A model generated the notes under the pieces. That model was not told the DNA's origin. It did not search any database and saw only the letters and a list, made by a program, of their open reading frames with translations. Positions 35,655 to 45,136 of a stretch of 64,000 nucleotides of DNA are shown here, in pieces. This DNA is from Bacteroidales bacterium (GTDB lineage: Bacteria > Bacteroidota > Bacteroidia > Bacteroidales > P3). Position numbers and translations under genes: made by a program. Position 1 is the stretch's first letter; each line of letters opens with the position of its first letter. The stretch spans positions 1 through 64,000 of the forward strand of contig JAISGN010000021.1 in NCBI GenBank assembly GCA_031263015.1, read 5' to 3'.

Positions 35655-37064
35655 ATGAACAAATTAAAATCATTTTTCTTGATTGCCGTATTATCAATGG
35701 CTGTTACATCACGATCACAAAGCGATATAATGTATTTTATGAATGAAACACCGCAATCTTCTTTCATAAATCCTGCTTTTGGTACTAAACTCGGAACATA
35801 CATATCGCTACCTGTCCTTCCCAATCTCTCATTTGATTTTCATACATCAGGCTTTTCATATCACGATATCATACATAAACATCCTTTATATCAAGATTCG
35901 TTGCAATTAGACATACAAGGGTTTCATGGAAAATTGCGAAAAAGGAATAGTTTTAACTTTTCAAGCGACATAAATCTGCTTGGATTTGGTTTTAATGCAG
36001 GGAAAAATCATTTTTCTTTTGATTTAACATTAACGATTGATGCGAGAATCGGACTGGAAAAGTCATTACTTGGATTTATTATTTACGGAACGGACAGTGA
36101 AGACAACGGTATTATTTATAATGAGCCGCTTGCCGATGCTTCTGTCTATCTTTCGCCATCCGTATCTTTTGCTCGACAGATTACGAACAAGCTAACAATT
36201 GGTGCAAGGGTCGGATTATTGTTCGGTATAGCAGACATAACGGCAAAAGATATGGATATATCAATGACAAATCAAAATGGAAATATTATGTTACGAAGTA
36301 ATATTGATATCCTTTTCTCAACTGCTTTTGGCGGATTGCAGTCTAATTCATTCTTTAACGACAAGATAAATTGGTATGATAATGCTTCATCGTCCTTAAA
36401 TAATGCTTTGAAAAACAGAGGCGGCGTTATAGATTTGGGCGCAAGGTATAAGATAAACGAAAGTATGGAAGTCAGTGCGGCGGTTGCCGATATCGGTTTC
36501 ATAAAATGGCGTTCTAATGCAACGCGCATACATAGCCGCAACCCTAATCAGACCATTGATTTTTATGGTTTGAAATCTACATTGGATAGTTTGTCCAATG
36601 ATTTGGATGATTATTTGGAAAGATTGGGAGATACTCTTAATTCGCTATTTGATTTGAAGACTACAAATTTGGGAAGCTACACATCAAGAATTCCAACTAA
36701 GTTTTATTTGGGATATACGTGGCATTTCGCACCGACATCATACCTTCACGCATTATACAAAGGTGTTTGGGGCAACGGATATTTAGACAATTATCTATCC
36801 CTTCTCTACGGTTTTCACTGGAAATGCTTAGCCGGCTCGGTCGGAAACACATTTACTCTTCATACACTGCTGAATCCGTCATTTATGGTCTCAATCACGG
36901 GCGCCGGAATGAACCTTTATTTAGGCTCATCGTTCTCTTTTTCAAATCCTGTGCTGAATGTGGCGGATATGAGCGGCTTTAAAATCTTTATGGGCTTCAA
37001 TATTCTCATTGGGAGGAAGCCTTATTGGGAGCATAAACTGATTCCTCTGCCCGGTATCCTTTAA
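35655..37064 (+). CDS. DUF5723-like outer-membrane protein
   Basis: A 469-residue exported protein with a signal peptide (residues 1-22) and repeated amphipathic strands, predicted to be a beta-barrel. MNETPQSSFINPAFGTKLGTYISLPVLPNLSFDF and GFGFNAGKNHFSFDLTLTIDARIGLEKSLLGF resemble DUF5723 proteins as I recall them. It follows the lipoprotein gene by 22 bases in one operon. Role unknown; an export or anchoring partner of the lipoprotein is a reasonable guess. Confidence 0.65.
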   Translation: MNKLKSFFLIAVLSMAVTSRSQSDIMYFMNETPQSSFINPAFGTKLGTYISLPVLPNLSFDFHTSGFSYHDIIHKHPLYQDSLQLDIQGFHGKLRKRNSFNFSSDINLLGFGFNAGKNHFSFDLTLTIDARIGLEKSLLGFIIYGTDSEDNGIIYNEPLADASVYLSPSVSFARQITNKLTIGARVGLLFGIADITAKDMDISMTNQNGNIMLRSNIDILFSTAFGGLQSNSFFNDKINWYDNASSSLNNALKNRGGVIDLGARYKINESMEVSAAVADIGFIKWRSNATRIHSRNPNQTIDFYGLKSTLDSLSNDLDDYLERLGDTLNSLFDLKTTNLGSYTSRIPTKFYLGYTWHFAPTSYLHALYKGVWGNGYLDNYLSLLYGFHWKCLAGSVGNTFTLHTLLNPSFMVSITGAGMNLYLGSSFSFSNPVLNVADMSGFKIFMGFNILIGRKPYWEHKLIPLPGIL

Positions 37065-37095
37065 CATTCCGACATAATCGGCTTTTGAAGCATAG

Positions 37096-37200
37096 AAAGC
37101 CCGTATCGTAAAAATAATACTTTGTTTTGTTAAAATAAAACAGCCTTTTGTTAAAATGAAACAGCCTTTCATTCGCACAGAACAGGCTTTGAATTTTCTA
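37096..37200. repeat. 21-bp-phased array, five units, between convergent genes
   Basis: Units begin at 37096, 37117, 37138 (AAACAGCCTTT), 37159 (AAACAGCCTTT) and 37180 (GAACAGGCTTT). Spacers include TGTTAAAATA, TGTTAAAATG and CATTCGCACA. The first two cores are degenerate but in phase. Confidence 0.88.
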
Positions 37201-37350
37201 TTATCTGATATGCTGAAAATGAAATGATTAAAGGACGTAACGAATTGCGGGAAGGGCAAAATCAAATCATACAAAAATCACGGCAAAGCCCATTTTGCGA
37301 CAATGAAAAGAGGTAATGAAAAATGGATATTTGCTTTGCGAACGATGAAT

Positions 37351-37944
37351 CTAACGTTTCCAACGCCAAGTGGATACAATATGCTCCAAATCCTTGCTTA
37401 TACGATTGAGAACGGGGGCAAGAGAATCATTGTTAGGCTGTTGTATATTGTTCAAAGAGGCTCTTAAAAAATTCTTTTCCTTATCGGTTATGATGAATTG
37501 ATAAGGCGTCGCAACCCTTGAGCCTTTTATATTATAGATTGTGGCATAAATTTTTAGCGAATCATTGATGTAATCCTTCGCAGCGACACCTGATGAGCGT
37601 TTTTGCTGAGAATAATACGCCATTTTGTCGCTTTCGTTTATCAAAGTGTCCAATGATGCCGCCGAACGCATTGGTACGTAGGTTAAATAAAGCACATAGC
37701 CGTATTTTCCGAAGTCTATGTTGAACCAATTGCTGTTTTCTTCAAATGTATTAGGTTCAACCACCCCGTAATCAGGGTATTCAAACGTGAAAGGCAGGGT
37801 TGAGGTGTCGAAAGTGATGTATTGTGGTTGCGGAATGGTTATCCTGACGTATGCTTTGGGCTTTGGAAATGGGCGATTGTCGTTTTGGCAGCCGCTAAAT
37901 ACGATTAAGATGATTGAAAGCGAGATAAGAAGCGTTTTTTTCAT
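37351..37944 (-). CDS. gldD: GldD-like lipoprotein
   Basis: A 197-residue lipoprotein: signal peptide ending FSGC with Cys19, then KPKAYVRITIPQPQY, FEYPDYGVVEPN and NIDFGKYGYVLYLTY, the conserved stretches of the GldD family. GldD was found through gliding motility in Flavobacteria but is also present in non-gliding Bacteroidota, so it does not by itself show motility. It lies 8 bases after the glycosyltransferase gene in a four-gene minus-strand cluster. Confidence 0.85.
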   Translation of the reverse strand: MKKTLLISLSIILIVFSGCQNDNRPFPKPKAYVRITIPQPQYITFDTSTLPFTFEYPDYGVVEPNTFEENSNWFNIDFGKYGYVLYLTYVPMRSAASLDTLINESDKMAYYSQQKRSSGVAAKDYINDSLKIYATIYNIKGSRVATPYQFIITDKEKNFLRASLNNIQQPNNDSLAPVLNRISKDLEHIVSTWRWKR

Positions 37945-37952
37945 ACGAATGT

Positions 37953-38954
37953 TTATTTTTTACTTGAAACCGATAACTCGGAATAGTGCTTGCGGCGGCG
38001 GATATGGTATTGAAAAAGAATAGAGTGAGGGTATATTTGGTCAGGAAGTGCTTGCGGTCTGTTGAGAGATGATTTGTATTGCTTTTTCAGAGATAAAAAG
38101 GCTTTTATTCCGCATATCACGGCTTTCGTTTCTTTGAATTTGCCGCTCAAAAGGAAGGTTGCTGCCGCTAAAAGGTCTAATGCAAGACGTATTATGAAGA
38201 TTTTGCGGTATTGTTTGGCTGGATAATTTTTGTACAACATCAGATGATTGTTGCGAAAGTTGAGAAAAGTTTTGCGAAACGAGCTTTTGTTTAGCGTTCC
38301 TCCGCCAAGATGATAGCAAACCGATGAAGTGACGCAACGAATTGAGTATCCGCTTGTACGAAGTCTGAAACACAAGTCTATTTCCTCTTGATGAGCGAAA
38401 AATAAAGGGTCAAAACTAAATTTTTTGAACAATTCGCTCCGTATTAATAATGCCGCACCGGTCGCCCAAAAGATTTCCGCCTCCTGATACTGGTTATTAT
38501 CTTCTTCCAATGAGGTGAAAATTCGTCCGCGGCAAAAAGGATAACCGAGATAATCAAGTTCTCCGCCGGCAGCACCTGCATATTCAAAATCCTTCTTTGA
38601 TAAAAATGATTTTAATTTAGGTTGGCAAGCAGCGCATTGAGCATCCCTGTCAAGCAAATCAATCAAAGGTTCAAGCCAATGCTCTGTTACTTCCACGTCA
38701 TCGTTCAAAAGCATAAAGTAATCAGCCTCTATGTTTTGCAGACCTTTGTTATAACCATCCGCAAAGCCGTAATTTTTATCTAATTCTATTGTTTTGACAG
38801 ACGGAAACTTTGTTTTCAATAAATCTAATGAGCCATCGGATGAACCGTTGTCAATGATAAATACGTCATAAGGCGTGAATTGCACTACGGAAGGAAGAAA
38901 TTGACGCAGTAAATGCTCACCGTTATAATTAAGAATGGCAACTGCTAATTTCAT
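37953..38954 (-). CDS. Family 2 glycosyltransferase
   Basis: A 333-residue GT-A enzyme with the N-terminal pattern VAILNYNGEHLL, IIDNGSSDGS and LLNDDVEV, where the paired Asp residues bind the metal and nucleotide sugar. HQEEIDLCFRLR further on is the acceptor-side catalytic region. It lacks membrane segments except a weak hydrophobic patch near residue 265. It probably adds a sugar to a surface polysaccharide or lipid. It overlaps the GWxTD gene by one base, so they are co-translated. Confidence 0.88.
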   Translation of the reverse strand: MKLAVAILNYNGEHLLRQFLPSVVQFTPYDVFIIDNGSSDGSLDLLKTKFPSVKTIELDKNYGFADGYNKGLQNIEADYFMLLNDDVEVTEHWLEPLIDLLDRDAQCAACQPKLKSFLSKKDFEYAGAAGGELDYLGYPFCRGRIFTSLEEDNNQYQEAEIFWATGAALLIRSELFKKFSFDPLFFAHQEEIDLCFRLRTSGYSIRCVTSSVCYHLGGGTLNKSSFRKTFLNFRNNHLMLYKNYPAKQYRKIFIIRLALDLLAAATFLLSGKFKETKAVICGIKAFLSLKKQYKSSLNRPQALPDQIYPHSILFQYHIRRRKHYSELSVSSKK

Positions 38955-40465
38955 TAATAGCCTCTTTTGAACTGAAGACCTGCTTCGCCTTCGGAATAGT
39001 AGGGAAGATTTTTGTTAGATAAGGTATGCTCCCAAAATAAAGTTGAAATCTCGCCCGTAGCATTTGAATGCAGCAAACGATATTCTCTTACGTCATTCAT
39101 AGGAGCATAAAAGACAAACGTGCGATTTGTTTCTCCGAACGGCGTTTGGTCATATCGCCACATTTGATAAGGCAAATATGTGAATGAAGTGGTGCTTGCC
39201 TGCAACACATCGGGGTCTATGCTGTTTGCTGCCATATCATTGCGGCGCATAGCAGTATTAACCTTGTTCCTTTCGTCTATAATATTTGTGGGTTCGCCGT
39301 AAATAAGATATATTCTGCCCATATCGGTATAAAAACCTTTCTTATTAGGAGTGGAGAATCGGCTTTTAACATATTCAGCCCTCTTATGATATTGCTCATA
39401 GCCTGCTTGGGGATTATCAGGGTAGTTCGCCGCCCAGTAAGAGTAAAGAAACATCCGCAATTGCTCTGTTGTCTTGCCCTTAATTCCCTTATCTATGAAA
39501 TTTCTTTCCGATTTGTTGGCAACAGGGTAAAGACTTTCAATATCATCTAAAAGTATAAGAGAATCTTTAACGCTGTCAAGGTAAGTATCCTGCTCTCCGT
39601 AGGCAAGATTAGCCCCTTCAAATGAATTACCTTCTTTTACAAAAGCATATTTCTTGTTATCATAGAAAAAATTGTTGCTATCCCTCACTTCAATAGCAAG
39701 ATTGTAATAACCGGCTTTAAGATTGCTGATATCCAAAGTCTCAAATATGCGTTCAATGCTTTTTGTTGTTGATTTTTTCCGCAAACCTATGCCGTCAATA
39801 GCTCGTGAGGTGTTAAAATCTTCAATAGCTATGCCGATAATATAAGGTTTGTTTTTGCCGAAGAGTTTATATACATTATATATTTCGCCGTAAAAAGTTA
39901 GTTTTTTAGCATTCTCGGAAACGCTTTCAAACAAATACGGATACATATCATAGCCATCTTTGCTGTAAATGTTCTTTGCTTTTGTTTTAACAAACGAATC
40001 TATGAGTTTTATGTCGGAAAATTCCAATTGATTATGGTCATAATGGATTTTTATCACATCTCGGATTTCGTGAGCAGGCTCTTGTGAATTTTTATCCTTA
40101 ATATTCATATAGAAAGGATAGTCTCCGTTTGGTAATGCAGCCCTTTGCACATCATAAAGCGAATAAAAATTACGGCTTTGGGTATCTGCAATCTCCGGAG
40201 AGAGAATATTTCGTTTCTCTACATACATTGCTTCGGAATAAGTGGCGTCTGAATATATGATAAGCGTCATTTCCAGTGTTGCTTGATACTTTCCGTTTGT
40301 TTTTTTGACATATTCAAGACCGGAAGCGTCAATAGAAGTGTTTATTTCTACGTAATTGTTTGACGAATCGGCATAATTGGTAAATGAATAGATGAGTTTG
40401 AGTTCCTGTGCCAACACAGAAAACGGCAAAATCAACAATGCTGTCAGCAGTAATGTCCTTTTCAT
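38954..40465 (-). CDS. GWxTD-domain exported protein
   Basis: A 503-residue secreted protein with a signal peptide (residues 1-19, ending VLAQ). The C-terminal half carries the GWxTD-domain pattern: SYWAANYPDNP, EYVKSRFSTPNKKGFYTDMGRIYLIYGEPTNI. Here the motif reads Gly-Phe-Tyr-Thr-Asp, a variant of Gly-Trp-x-Thr-Asp. Biochemical function of the domain is not known to me. It lies 5 bases after the OmpA-family gene, within the OmpA-GWxTD-glycosyltransferase-gldD cluster. Confidence 0.8.
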   Translation of the reverse strand: MKRTLLLTALLILPFSVLAQELKLIYSFTNYADSSNNYVEINTSIDASGLEYVKKTNGKYQATLEMTLIIYSDATYSEAMYVEKRNILSPEIADTQSRNFYSLYDVQRAALPNGDYPFYMNIKDKNSQEPAHEIRDVIKIHYDHNQLEFSDIKLIDSFVKTKAKNIYSKDGYDMYPYLFESVSENAKKLTFYGEIYNVYKLFGKNKPYIIGIAIEDFNTSRAIDGIGLRKKSTTKSIERIFETLDISNLKAGYYNLAIEVRDSNNFFYDNKKYAFVKEGNSFEGANLAYGEQDTYLDSVKDSLILLDDIESLYPVANKSERNFIDKGIKGKTTEQLRMFLYSYWAANYPDNPQAGYEQYHKRAEYVKSRFSTPNKKGFYTDMGRIYLIYGEPTNIIDERNKVNTAMRRNDMAANSIDPDVLQASTTSFTYLPYQMWRYDQTPFGETNRTFVFYAPMNDVREYRLLHSNATGEISTLFWEHTLSNKNLPYYSEGEAGLQFKRGY

Positions 40466-40470
40466 ATTTT

Positions 40471-41730
40471 TTATTTAAGTGCTTTTATTCTTATTTCGCT
40501 TTGCGGATTGATAAGAGAAGAGTTCCTGTTCTCATTTTGGGCTTTTATCTGAGCCTCTAATTCTTTAATGGTTGAGCCTCTTGTTGTGATGCTGCTCTCA
40601 TCAACTCCTTTGCTGACGAGATAGGCTTTTATGGCTTCGGCTCTTGCTTTGGAATTAACATTGTCTGCTTTCACATTCAGCCCTTCTGTTGGTATTCTTC
40701 CGATGATTTCAATCTGTATTTTGGGATATGCTCTTAACGTTTCAACAATCTTATCCAACACAGGCAAAGACTCTTTGAGTAAAACGGTAGTGCCTTCCTC
40801 ATTAATATCATAGTACAAAGTGCCGTTAAGAGGAAGATTGGAGCCTATTTTTATTTCAATTAAACGGGTTGAAAGCACACTATCTGCTTTTGCTTGGTCG
40901 TAAGATACAACCTTAGAGTAGTCAAAATAATTCGGTTTTGTGAGATTGATGGTATAAGTCTTCGTAGGCATAATTTTTATCTTCTGAGCGCCGGCATCTT
41001 CTTTGCTTAAAACGATACGTTGTGTCTCATTCTCTATCACTTCTATGTTCGCAGTGGTACGTTGCTTACTTATGCTGTCAATAGGGTAGATATAAAGCGG
41101 CGTAGATTCTGTCCAAACCTCCACTTTAATCGTATGACCAAGACCAGCCTCGTTTAAATTATCCAGAACTATTACATAACTCTCGCCTTCCTTCACATCA
41201 ATATATTTAGCGTAAGCCGTCTCACTTGATTTCGGGATATTGATGTCGGTAGCGTTCAATCGCAAGCCGGTTTTGCCTGATACGGCGGGGTCAATTGAAG
41301 ACATAACCGAACGAACGGGCGTAACTTTATTGCGTTCCACACGATTGCAGAAATATCTGTCGGTATATTTATACACTAATAAGTCATGGTCATCATTAGA
41401 CGACTTTGGCGTTACATCAATCAGCAATTTCCCGTCATAAGGTATGCTAACCTTGTACCAAACCGAGTTATGCTCCTGCTCAAACACGTTTTTAACTTTT
41501 TTATCCTGCTTTATCTCGTTAATATAGCCTGGTCCGTTCAGCGGTTCCGTTGGTCCGAAAGCCGTATCCAAATCCAAATTTATGGCAAACAGGCAATCGG
41601 CACAACGAGCAGGCAATATAATTTCTCTATATACAGGTTCCGCTTTTTTAACAGCCTTTTTAGGTTTTTGAGCGTTAGCAAAAGCACCGCTAAAAGCACA
41701 TATCAAAATTATTATGTATAGTTTTTTCAT
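40471..41730 (-). CDS. OmpA-family peptidoglycan-binding protein
   Basis: A 419-residue exported protein with a signal peptide (residues 1-20). The middle part is beta-rich (about 60-220). The C-terminal OmpA domain (about 300-400) shows YDINEEGTTVLLKESLPVLDKIVETL, IEIIGRIPTEGL and SKARAEAIKAYLVSKGVDESSI, the stretches that contact diaminopimelate in peptidoglycan. It is first in the cluster with the GWxTD protein, a glycosyltransferase and GldD, and has its own promoter. Confidence 0.85.
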   Translation of the reverse strand: MKKLYIIILICAFSGAFANAQKPKKAVKKAEPVYREIILPARCADCLFAINLDLDTAFGPTEPLNGPGYINEIKQDKKVKNVFEQEHNSVWYKVSIPYDGKLLIDVTPKSSNDDHDLLVYKYTDRYFCNRVERNKVTPVRSVMSSIDPAVSGKTGLRLNATDINIPKSSETAYAKYIDVKEGESYVIVLDNLNEAGLGHTIKVEVWTESTPLYIYPIDSISKQRTTANIEVIENETQRIVLSKEDAGAQKIKIMPTKTYTINLTKPNYFDYSKVVSYDQAKADSVLSTRLIEIKIGSNLPLNGTLYYDINEEGTTVLLKESLPVLDKIVETLRAYPKIQIEIIGRIPTEGLNVKADNVNSKARAEAIKAYLVSKGVDESSITTRGSTIKELEAQIKAQNENRNSSLINPQSEIRIKALK

Positions 41731-41755
41731 AATGTTATGCTTTATATTTAACCTG

Positions 41756-41786
41756 CAAAGTTACAATAATAATCTAAAATGCCAAA
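41756..41786 (-). promoter_or_regulatory. Promoter of the OmpA-GWxTD-glycosyltransferase-gldD cluster
   Basis: Minus strand: TTTG (41786-41783), 19 bases, TAACTTTG (41763-41756), 25 bases before the first start codon. Confidence 0.8.
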
Positions 41787-41924
41787 TGATTTTAGCGAAT
41801 TATTTATACAGATTACGAAAAGGCTGTTAAATACAACTCAAAATGCCACTTTATTATTTATATATCCTGTTTGCCTGCTTGCAAATAAACAAAGGTTAAA
41901 ATCTTACTGCACAATACGCTCACG

Positions 41925-42019
41925 AAAGGCTGTTTCATTTTAACGAAATCTTATTTCATTTTAATAAAACGCTGTTTCATTTTAACGAAAGGCTGTTTAA
42001 TTTTTATAGAACAAAGTAT
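41925..42019. repeat. 21-bp-phased array, four to five units, between divergent genes
   Basis: Cores at 41925 (AAAGGCTGTTT), 41946 (AAATCTTATTT), 41967 (AAACGCTGTTT), 41988 (AAAGGCTGTTT) and a degenerate one at 42009. The spacer CATTTTAACG occurs twice and CATTTTAATA once. The 425-base gap between the OmpA gene and argS holds this array, both promoters and nothing else I can name. Confidence 0.9.
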
Positions 42020-42080
42020 TGTCTGCCTGATGCGAACTTTTGTTTTGGGCAGAGCAGGGTCTCATAAGTCGGATGCAGGG

Positions 42081-42111
42081 TTGGCTAAGAGAAAATAAAG
42101 TTGTACTTTTG
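42081..42111 (+). promoter_or_regulatory. argS promoter
   Basis: TTG at 42081-42083, 20 bases, TACTTTTG at 42104-42111. Confidence 0.8.
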
Positions 42112-42155
42112 CAAAATGAACTCTATCTTGTATTTAAGCACAGGATACCGAAAGA

Positions 42156-43964
42156 ATGATTGACATGATTGAAACGATTCTGCAAAATGCAGCCATAGAA
42201 GCAATAAAGACGCTTTATTCTCTTGATGTTACCAAAGATATTGTGAGCATCTCTTCCACTAGAAAGGACTTTGAAGGTGATTTTACTTTGGTTACTTTTC
42301 CCCTTTCAAAGCCTGTGGGTAAGAATCCGCAGCTTATTGCCGACCAAACGGGCAAATATCTCCTTGAAAACTGCAAATATGTTGCTGCATTCAACGTTGT
42401 TAAAGGTTTTTTGAACTTAACGATTGATAAAACGTTTTGGGCGGATTTTATTCTCAAAAATTATAATAACAAGGCTTACGGCTATGTTGCCGAACGCAAG
42501 GATAAGCCCGTTGTGATAGAGTTTTCATCGCCCAATACCAACAAACCGCTCCATCTTGGGCACGTTAGAAATAATCTTTTGGGAGATTCGGTTACCGAAA
42601 TCCTGAAAGCCTTCGGTTATGTGGTGAAAAAAGTCAATTTGATTAACGACCGTGGGATTCATATCTGCAAATCTATGCTGGCATGGAAGCTTTATGCGAA
42701 TGAAGAGACGCCTCAGAGTGCCGAGATGAAACCCGACCTTTTTGTTGGCAAGTATTATGTGCTTTTTGAGACCAAATATCGTGAGGAAGTAGCGTCATTG
42801 ATGGCTAAGGGGATGAATGAGGAGGATGCAAAGGCGAAATCGTCTCTTATGTCTGCGGCTCAGGAAATGCTTCGCAAATGGGAAGCAAAAGATGAGCAGA
42901 CTTTAGCTCTGTGGAACAAGATGAACGGCTGGGTTTATGAGGGCTTCGCCGCCACTTATGAGAGTCTGGGCATAAGTTTTGATAAAGTATATTACGAAAG
43001 CGATACATATTTGTTGGGAAAGGAGCTCGTAGCCGAAGGATTGCGCAAAGGGATATTTTTTAAGCAGGAAGACGGCTCGGTATGGATTGATTTGACGGCG
43101 GAAGGATTAGATAAGAAGTTGCTCTTACGCAGTGACGGCACAGCGGTTTATATAACTCAGGATTTGGGAACGGCGTTATTGCGGCATAAAGACTTTGATT
43201 CCGACCGCCTAATCTACGTTGTGGGCAATGAACAGAACTATCATTTTTCTGTTTTGAAGCTTGTCTTGCGGAAATTAGGCTTTGAGTGGGCGGAAAACAT
43301 ATTTCATCTTTCTTATGGAATGGTTGAATTGCCGTCGGGCAAGATGAAATCCCGCGAAGGCAAGGTTGTTGATGCCGATGATTTGATTGCGTCCATGATA
43401 GAGATAGCAAAAAATCAAACAATGGAGCATGGAAAGACGGATGGCTTTACTCCGCAGGAAGCAGACGTCCTTTACCGACAATTAGCGTTGGGAGCGCTGA
43501 AATATTTTATCTTAAAGGTAGATCCTTCTAAGAATATGCTCTTCAATCCTGAGGAATCGATAGATTTTAACGGCAATACAGGTCCTTTTATTCAATATAC
43601 GCACGCTCGGATATGCTCATTGCTGCGAAGAGCCCGTGATATGAAGGCAATCAATCTTGATAAGGATGCCAATGAAATCAGATTTCAGGCGATTGTTATC
43701 AACGATAAAGAGAATGAAATCATAAAAGCGTTGTATGCTTTCCCTTCTGTGGTTGAGCAGGCAGCAAAAAATCTGTCTCCTGCTTTGATTGCCAATTATG
43801 TTTTTGAGTTGGCAAAGAGTTTTAACGCCTTTTATCAAGATGTAAGCATATTGCGGGAGGAGCATAACACAATGTGCTGGCGTTTGTGCTTAACTGCTTT
43901 TACGGGAAAGACAATCAGGACCGCTATGAGTTTGCTTGGGATTGATGTTCCTGAAAAAATGTAA
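42156..43964 (+). CDS. argS: Arginyl-tRNA synthetase
   Basis: Class I synthetase charging tRNA-Arg. The N-terminal Add1 domain (about 1-100) precedes the HIGH-like PLHLGHVRNN (about 128-137). The KMSK-like loop is GKMKSREGKV near residue 394, and the C-terminal DALR anticodon-binding domain includes YTHARICSLLRRA. 602 residues, typical. An in-frame ATG at 42165 is an alternative start. A 15-codon ORF (42117-42164) overlaps the first start. Confidence 0.96.
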   Translation: MIDMIETILQNAAIEAIKTLYSLDVTKDIVSISSTRKDFEGDFTLVTFPLSKPVGKNPQLIADQTGKYLLENCKYVAAFNVVKGFLNLTIDKTFWADFILKNYNNKAYGYVAERKDKPVVIEFSSPNTNKPLHLGHVRNNLLGDSVTEILKAFGYVVKKVNLINDRGIHICKSMLAWKLYANEETPQSAEMKPDLFVGKYYVLFETKYREEVASLMAKGMNEEDAKAKSSLMSAAQEMLRKWEAKDEQTLALWNKMNGWVYEGFAATYESLGISFDKVYYESDTYLLGKELVAEGLRKGIFFKQEDGSVWIDLTAEGLDKKLLLRSDGTAVYITQDLGTALLRHKDFDSDRLIYVVGNEQNYHFSVLKLVLRKLGFEWAENIFHLSYGMVELPSGKMKSREGKVVDADDLIASMIEIAKNQTMEHGKTDGFTPQEADVLYRQLALGALKYFILKVDPSKNMLFNPEESIDFNGNTGPFIQYTHARICSLLRRARDMKAINLDKDANEIRFQAIVINDKENEIIKALYAFPSVVEQAAKNLSPALIANYVFELAKSFNAFYQDVSILREEHNTMCWRLCLTAFTGKTIRTAMSLLGIDVPEKM

Positions 43965-43982
43965 TCTTAAAAACTATTACAG

Positions 43983-45131
43983 ATGAATAATGACTTCAAA
44001 ATGGTTGCCAAAACGATGTTTGGTTTGGAGCAAGTGCTGGCAACGGAACTTGAAACATTGGGTGCAAAAAATATAGAGATATTTCATCGTGCCGTAGGCT
44101 TTGAAGGGGATATGAAACTGCTGTATAAGGCAAATTATTGCTTGCGTACTGCTCTTTGTGTGCTGAAACCTATTGCCAATTTCAAGGCTGCCGATACCGA
44201 TGAGTTGTATAGAAAAATTTATGCCTTAAAATGGGAGAAGCTAATCAACCCTGATGGCACTCTTTACATAGATACAAACGTTTATAGCGATGTTTTTACG
44301 CATTCTTTGTATGTTTCCCAAAAGACAAAGGATGCTATATGCGACCGATTACGCAAAATGTTTAACTGTCGTCCCACAATACAGAAAGAAGATGCGGATT
44401 TGCGTATAAATCTTCGCATTAACGAGGACGATGTTACTGTTTCGTTGGATTCTTCTGGGGAAAGCTTGTTTAAAAGAGGCTATCGTACGGAAGTAGGCGA
44501 TGCTCCGATGAATGAAGTGCTTGCCGCAGGATTAATTTTGTTGAGTGGATGGAAAGATTGTAACTTTTACGACCCTATGTGTGGCAGCGGAACGCTATTG
44601 ATTGAAGCTTCAATGCAGGCACGCAAGATTCCCGCACAATATTACCGCAAAGGTTTTGCATTTGAGAAGTGGGGAAATTATTCGAAACCTGATTTCCGTA
44701 AAATAAAAGAAGATGCCGACAAACAGATATGCGATTTTAATTATATGATATGCGGTTCGGATATTTCCGCAAAGGCAGTTGATAATGCCAAAGCAAACAT
44801 TCTCAATGCCAATATGAGCGAAGAAATAAGCGTTGAAAAGAAAAACATTCTTGAAAGCACTCTTCCCGAAGGCAAAACGCTGATTATGACAAATCCTCCT
44901 TACGGAGAACGGCTTGAAGTGGCGGATATAATTGATTTATACGAGCAAATGGGGAATGTATTCAAGAGATATGAGGGTAATGAGGCGTGGGTGATTTCTT
45001 CGGACTTGTTTGCTTTGAAGAAAATAGGCTTGAAGCCGAGCAAAAAGATAACTCTTTATAACGGAAGCCTTGAATGTCGCTTTTGTTGCTTTGATCTTTA
45101 TCACGGAAGCAAGAAAGCCAGCAAACAATAA
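43983..45131 (+). CDS. THUMP-domain RNA N2-guanine methyltransferase (RlmL N-terminal/YpsC-like)
   Basis: A 382-residue SAM-dependent rRNA methyltransferase. An N-terminal ferredoxin-like/THUMP region (about 1-160) binds RNA. The Rossmann methyltransferase part has DPMCGSGTLLIEA (SAM motif I, about residues 197-209) and TNPPYGERL (the catalytic NPPY motif, about 307-315). By similarity to YpsC and RlmL the likely target is a guanine of 23S rRNA. It lies 18 bases after argS and 5 bases before a glycosyltransferase gene. Confidence 0.88.
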   Translation: MNNDFKMVAKTMFGLEQVLATELETLGAKNIEIFHRAVGFEGDMKLLYKANYCLRTALCVLKPIANFKAADTDELYRKIYALKWEKLINPDGTLYIDTNVYSDVFTHSLYVSQKTKDAICDRLRKMFNCRPTIQKEDADLRINLRINEDDVTVSLDSSGESLFKRGYRTEVGDAPMNEVLAAGLILLSGWKDCNFYDPMCGSGTLLIEASMQARKIPAQYYRKGFAFEKWGNYSKPDFRKIKEDADKQICDFNYMICGSDISAKAVDNAKANILNANMSEEISVEKKNILESTLPEGKTLIMTNPPYGERLEVADIIDLYEQMGNVFKRYEGNEAWVISSDLFALKKIGLKPSKKITLYNGSLECRFCCFDLYHGSKKASKQ

Positions 45132-45136
45132 CGATT

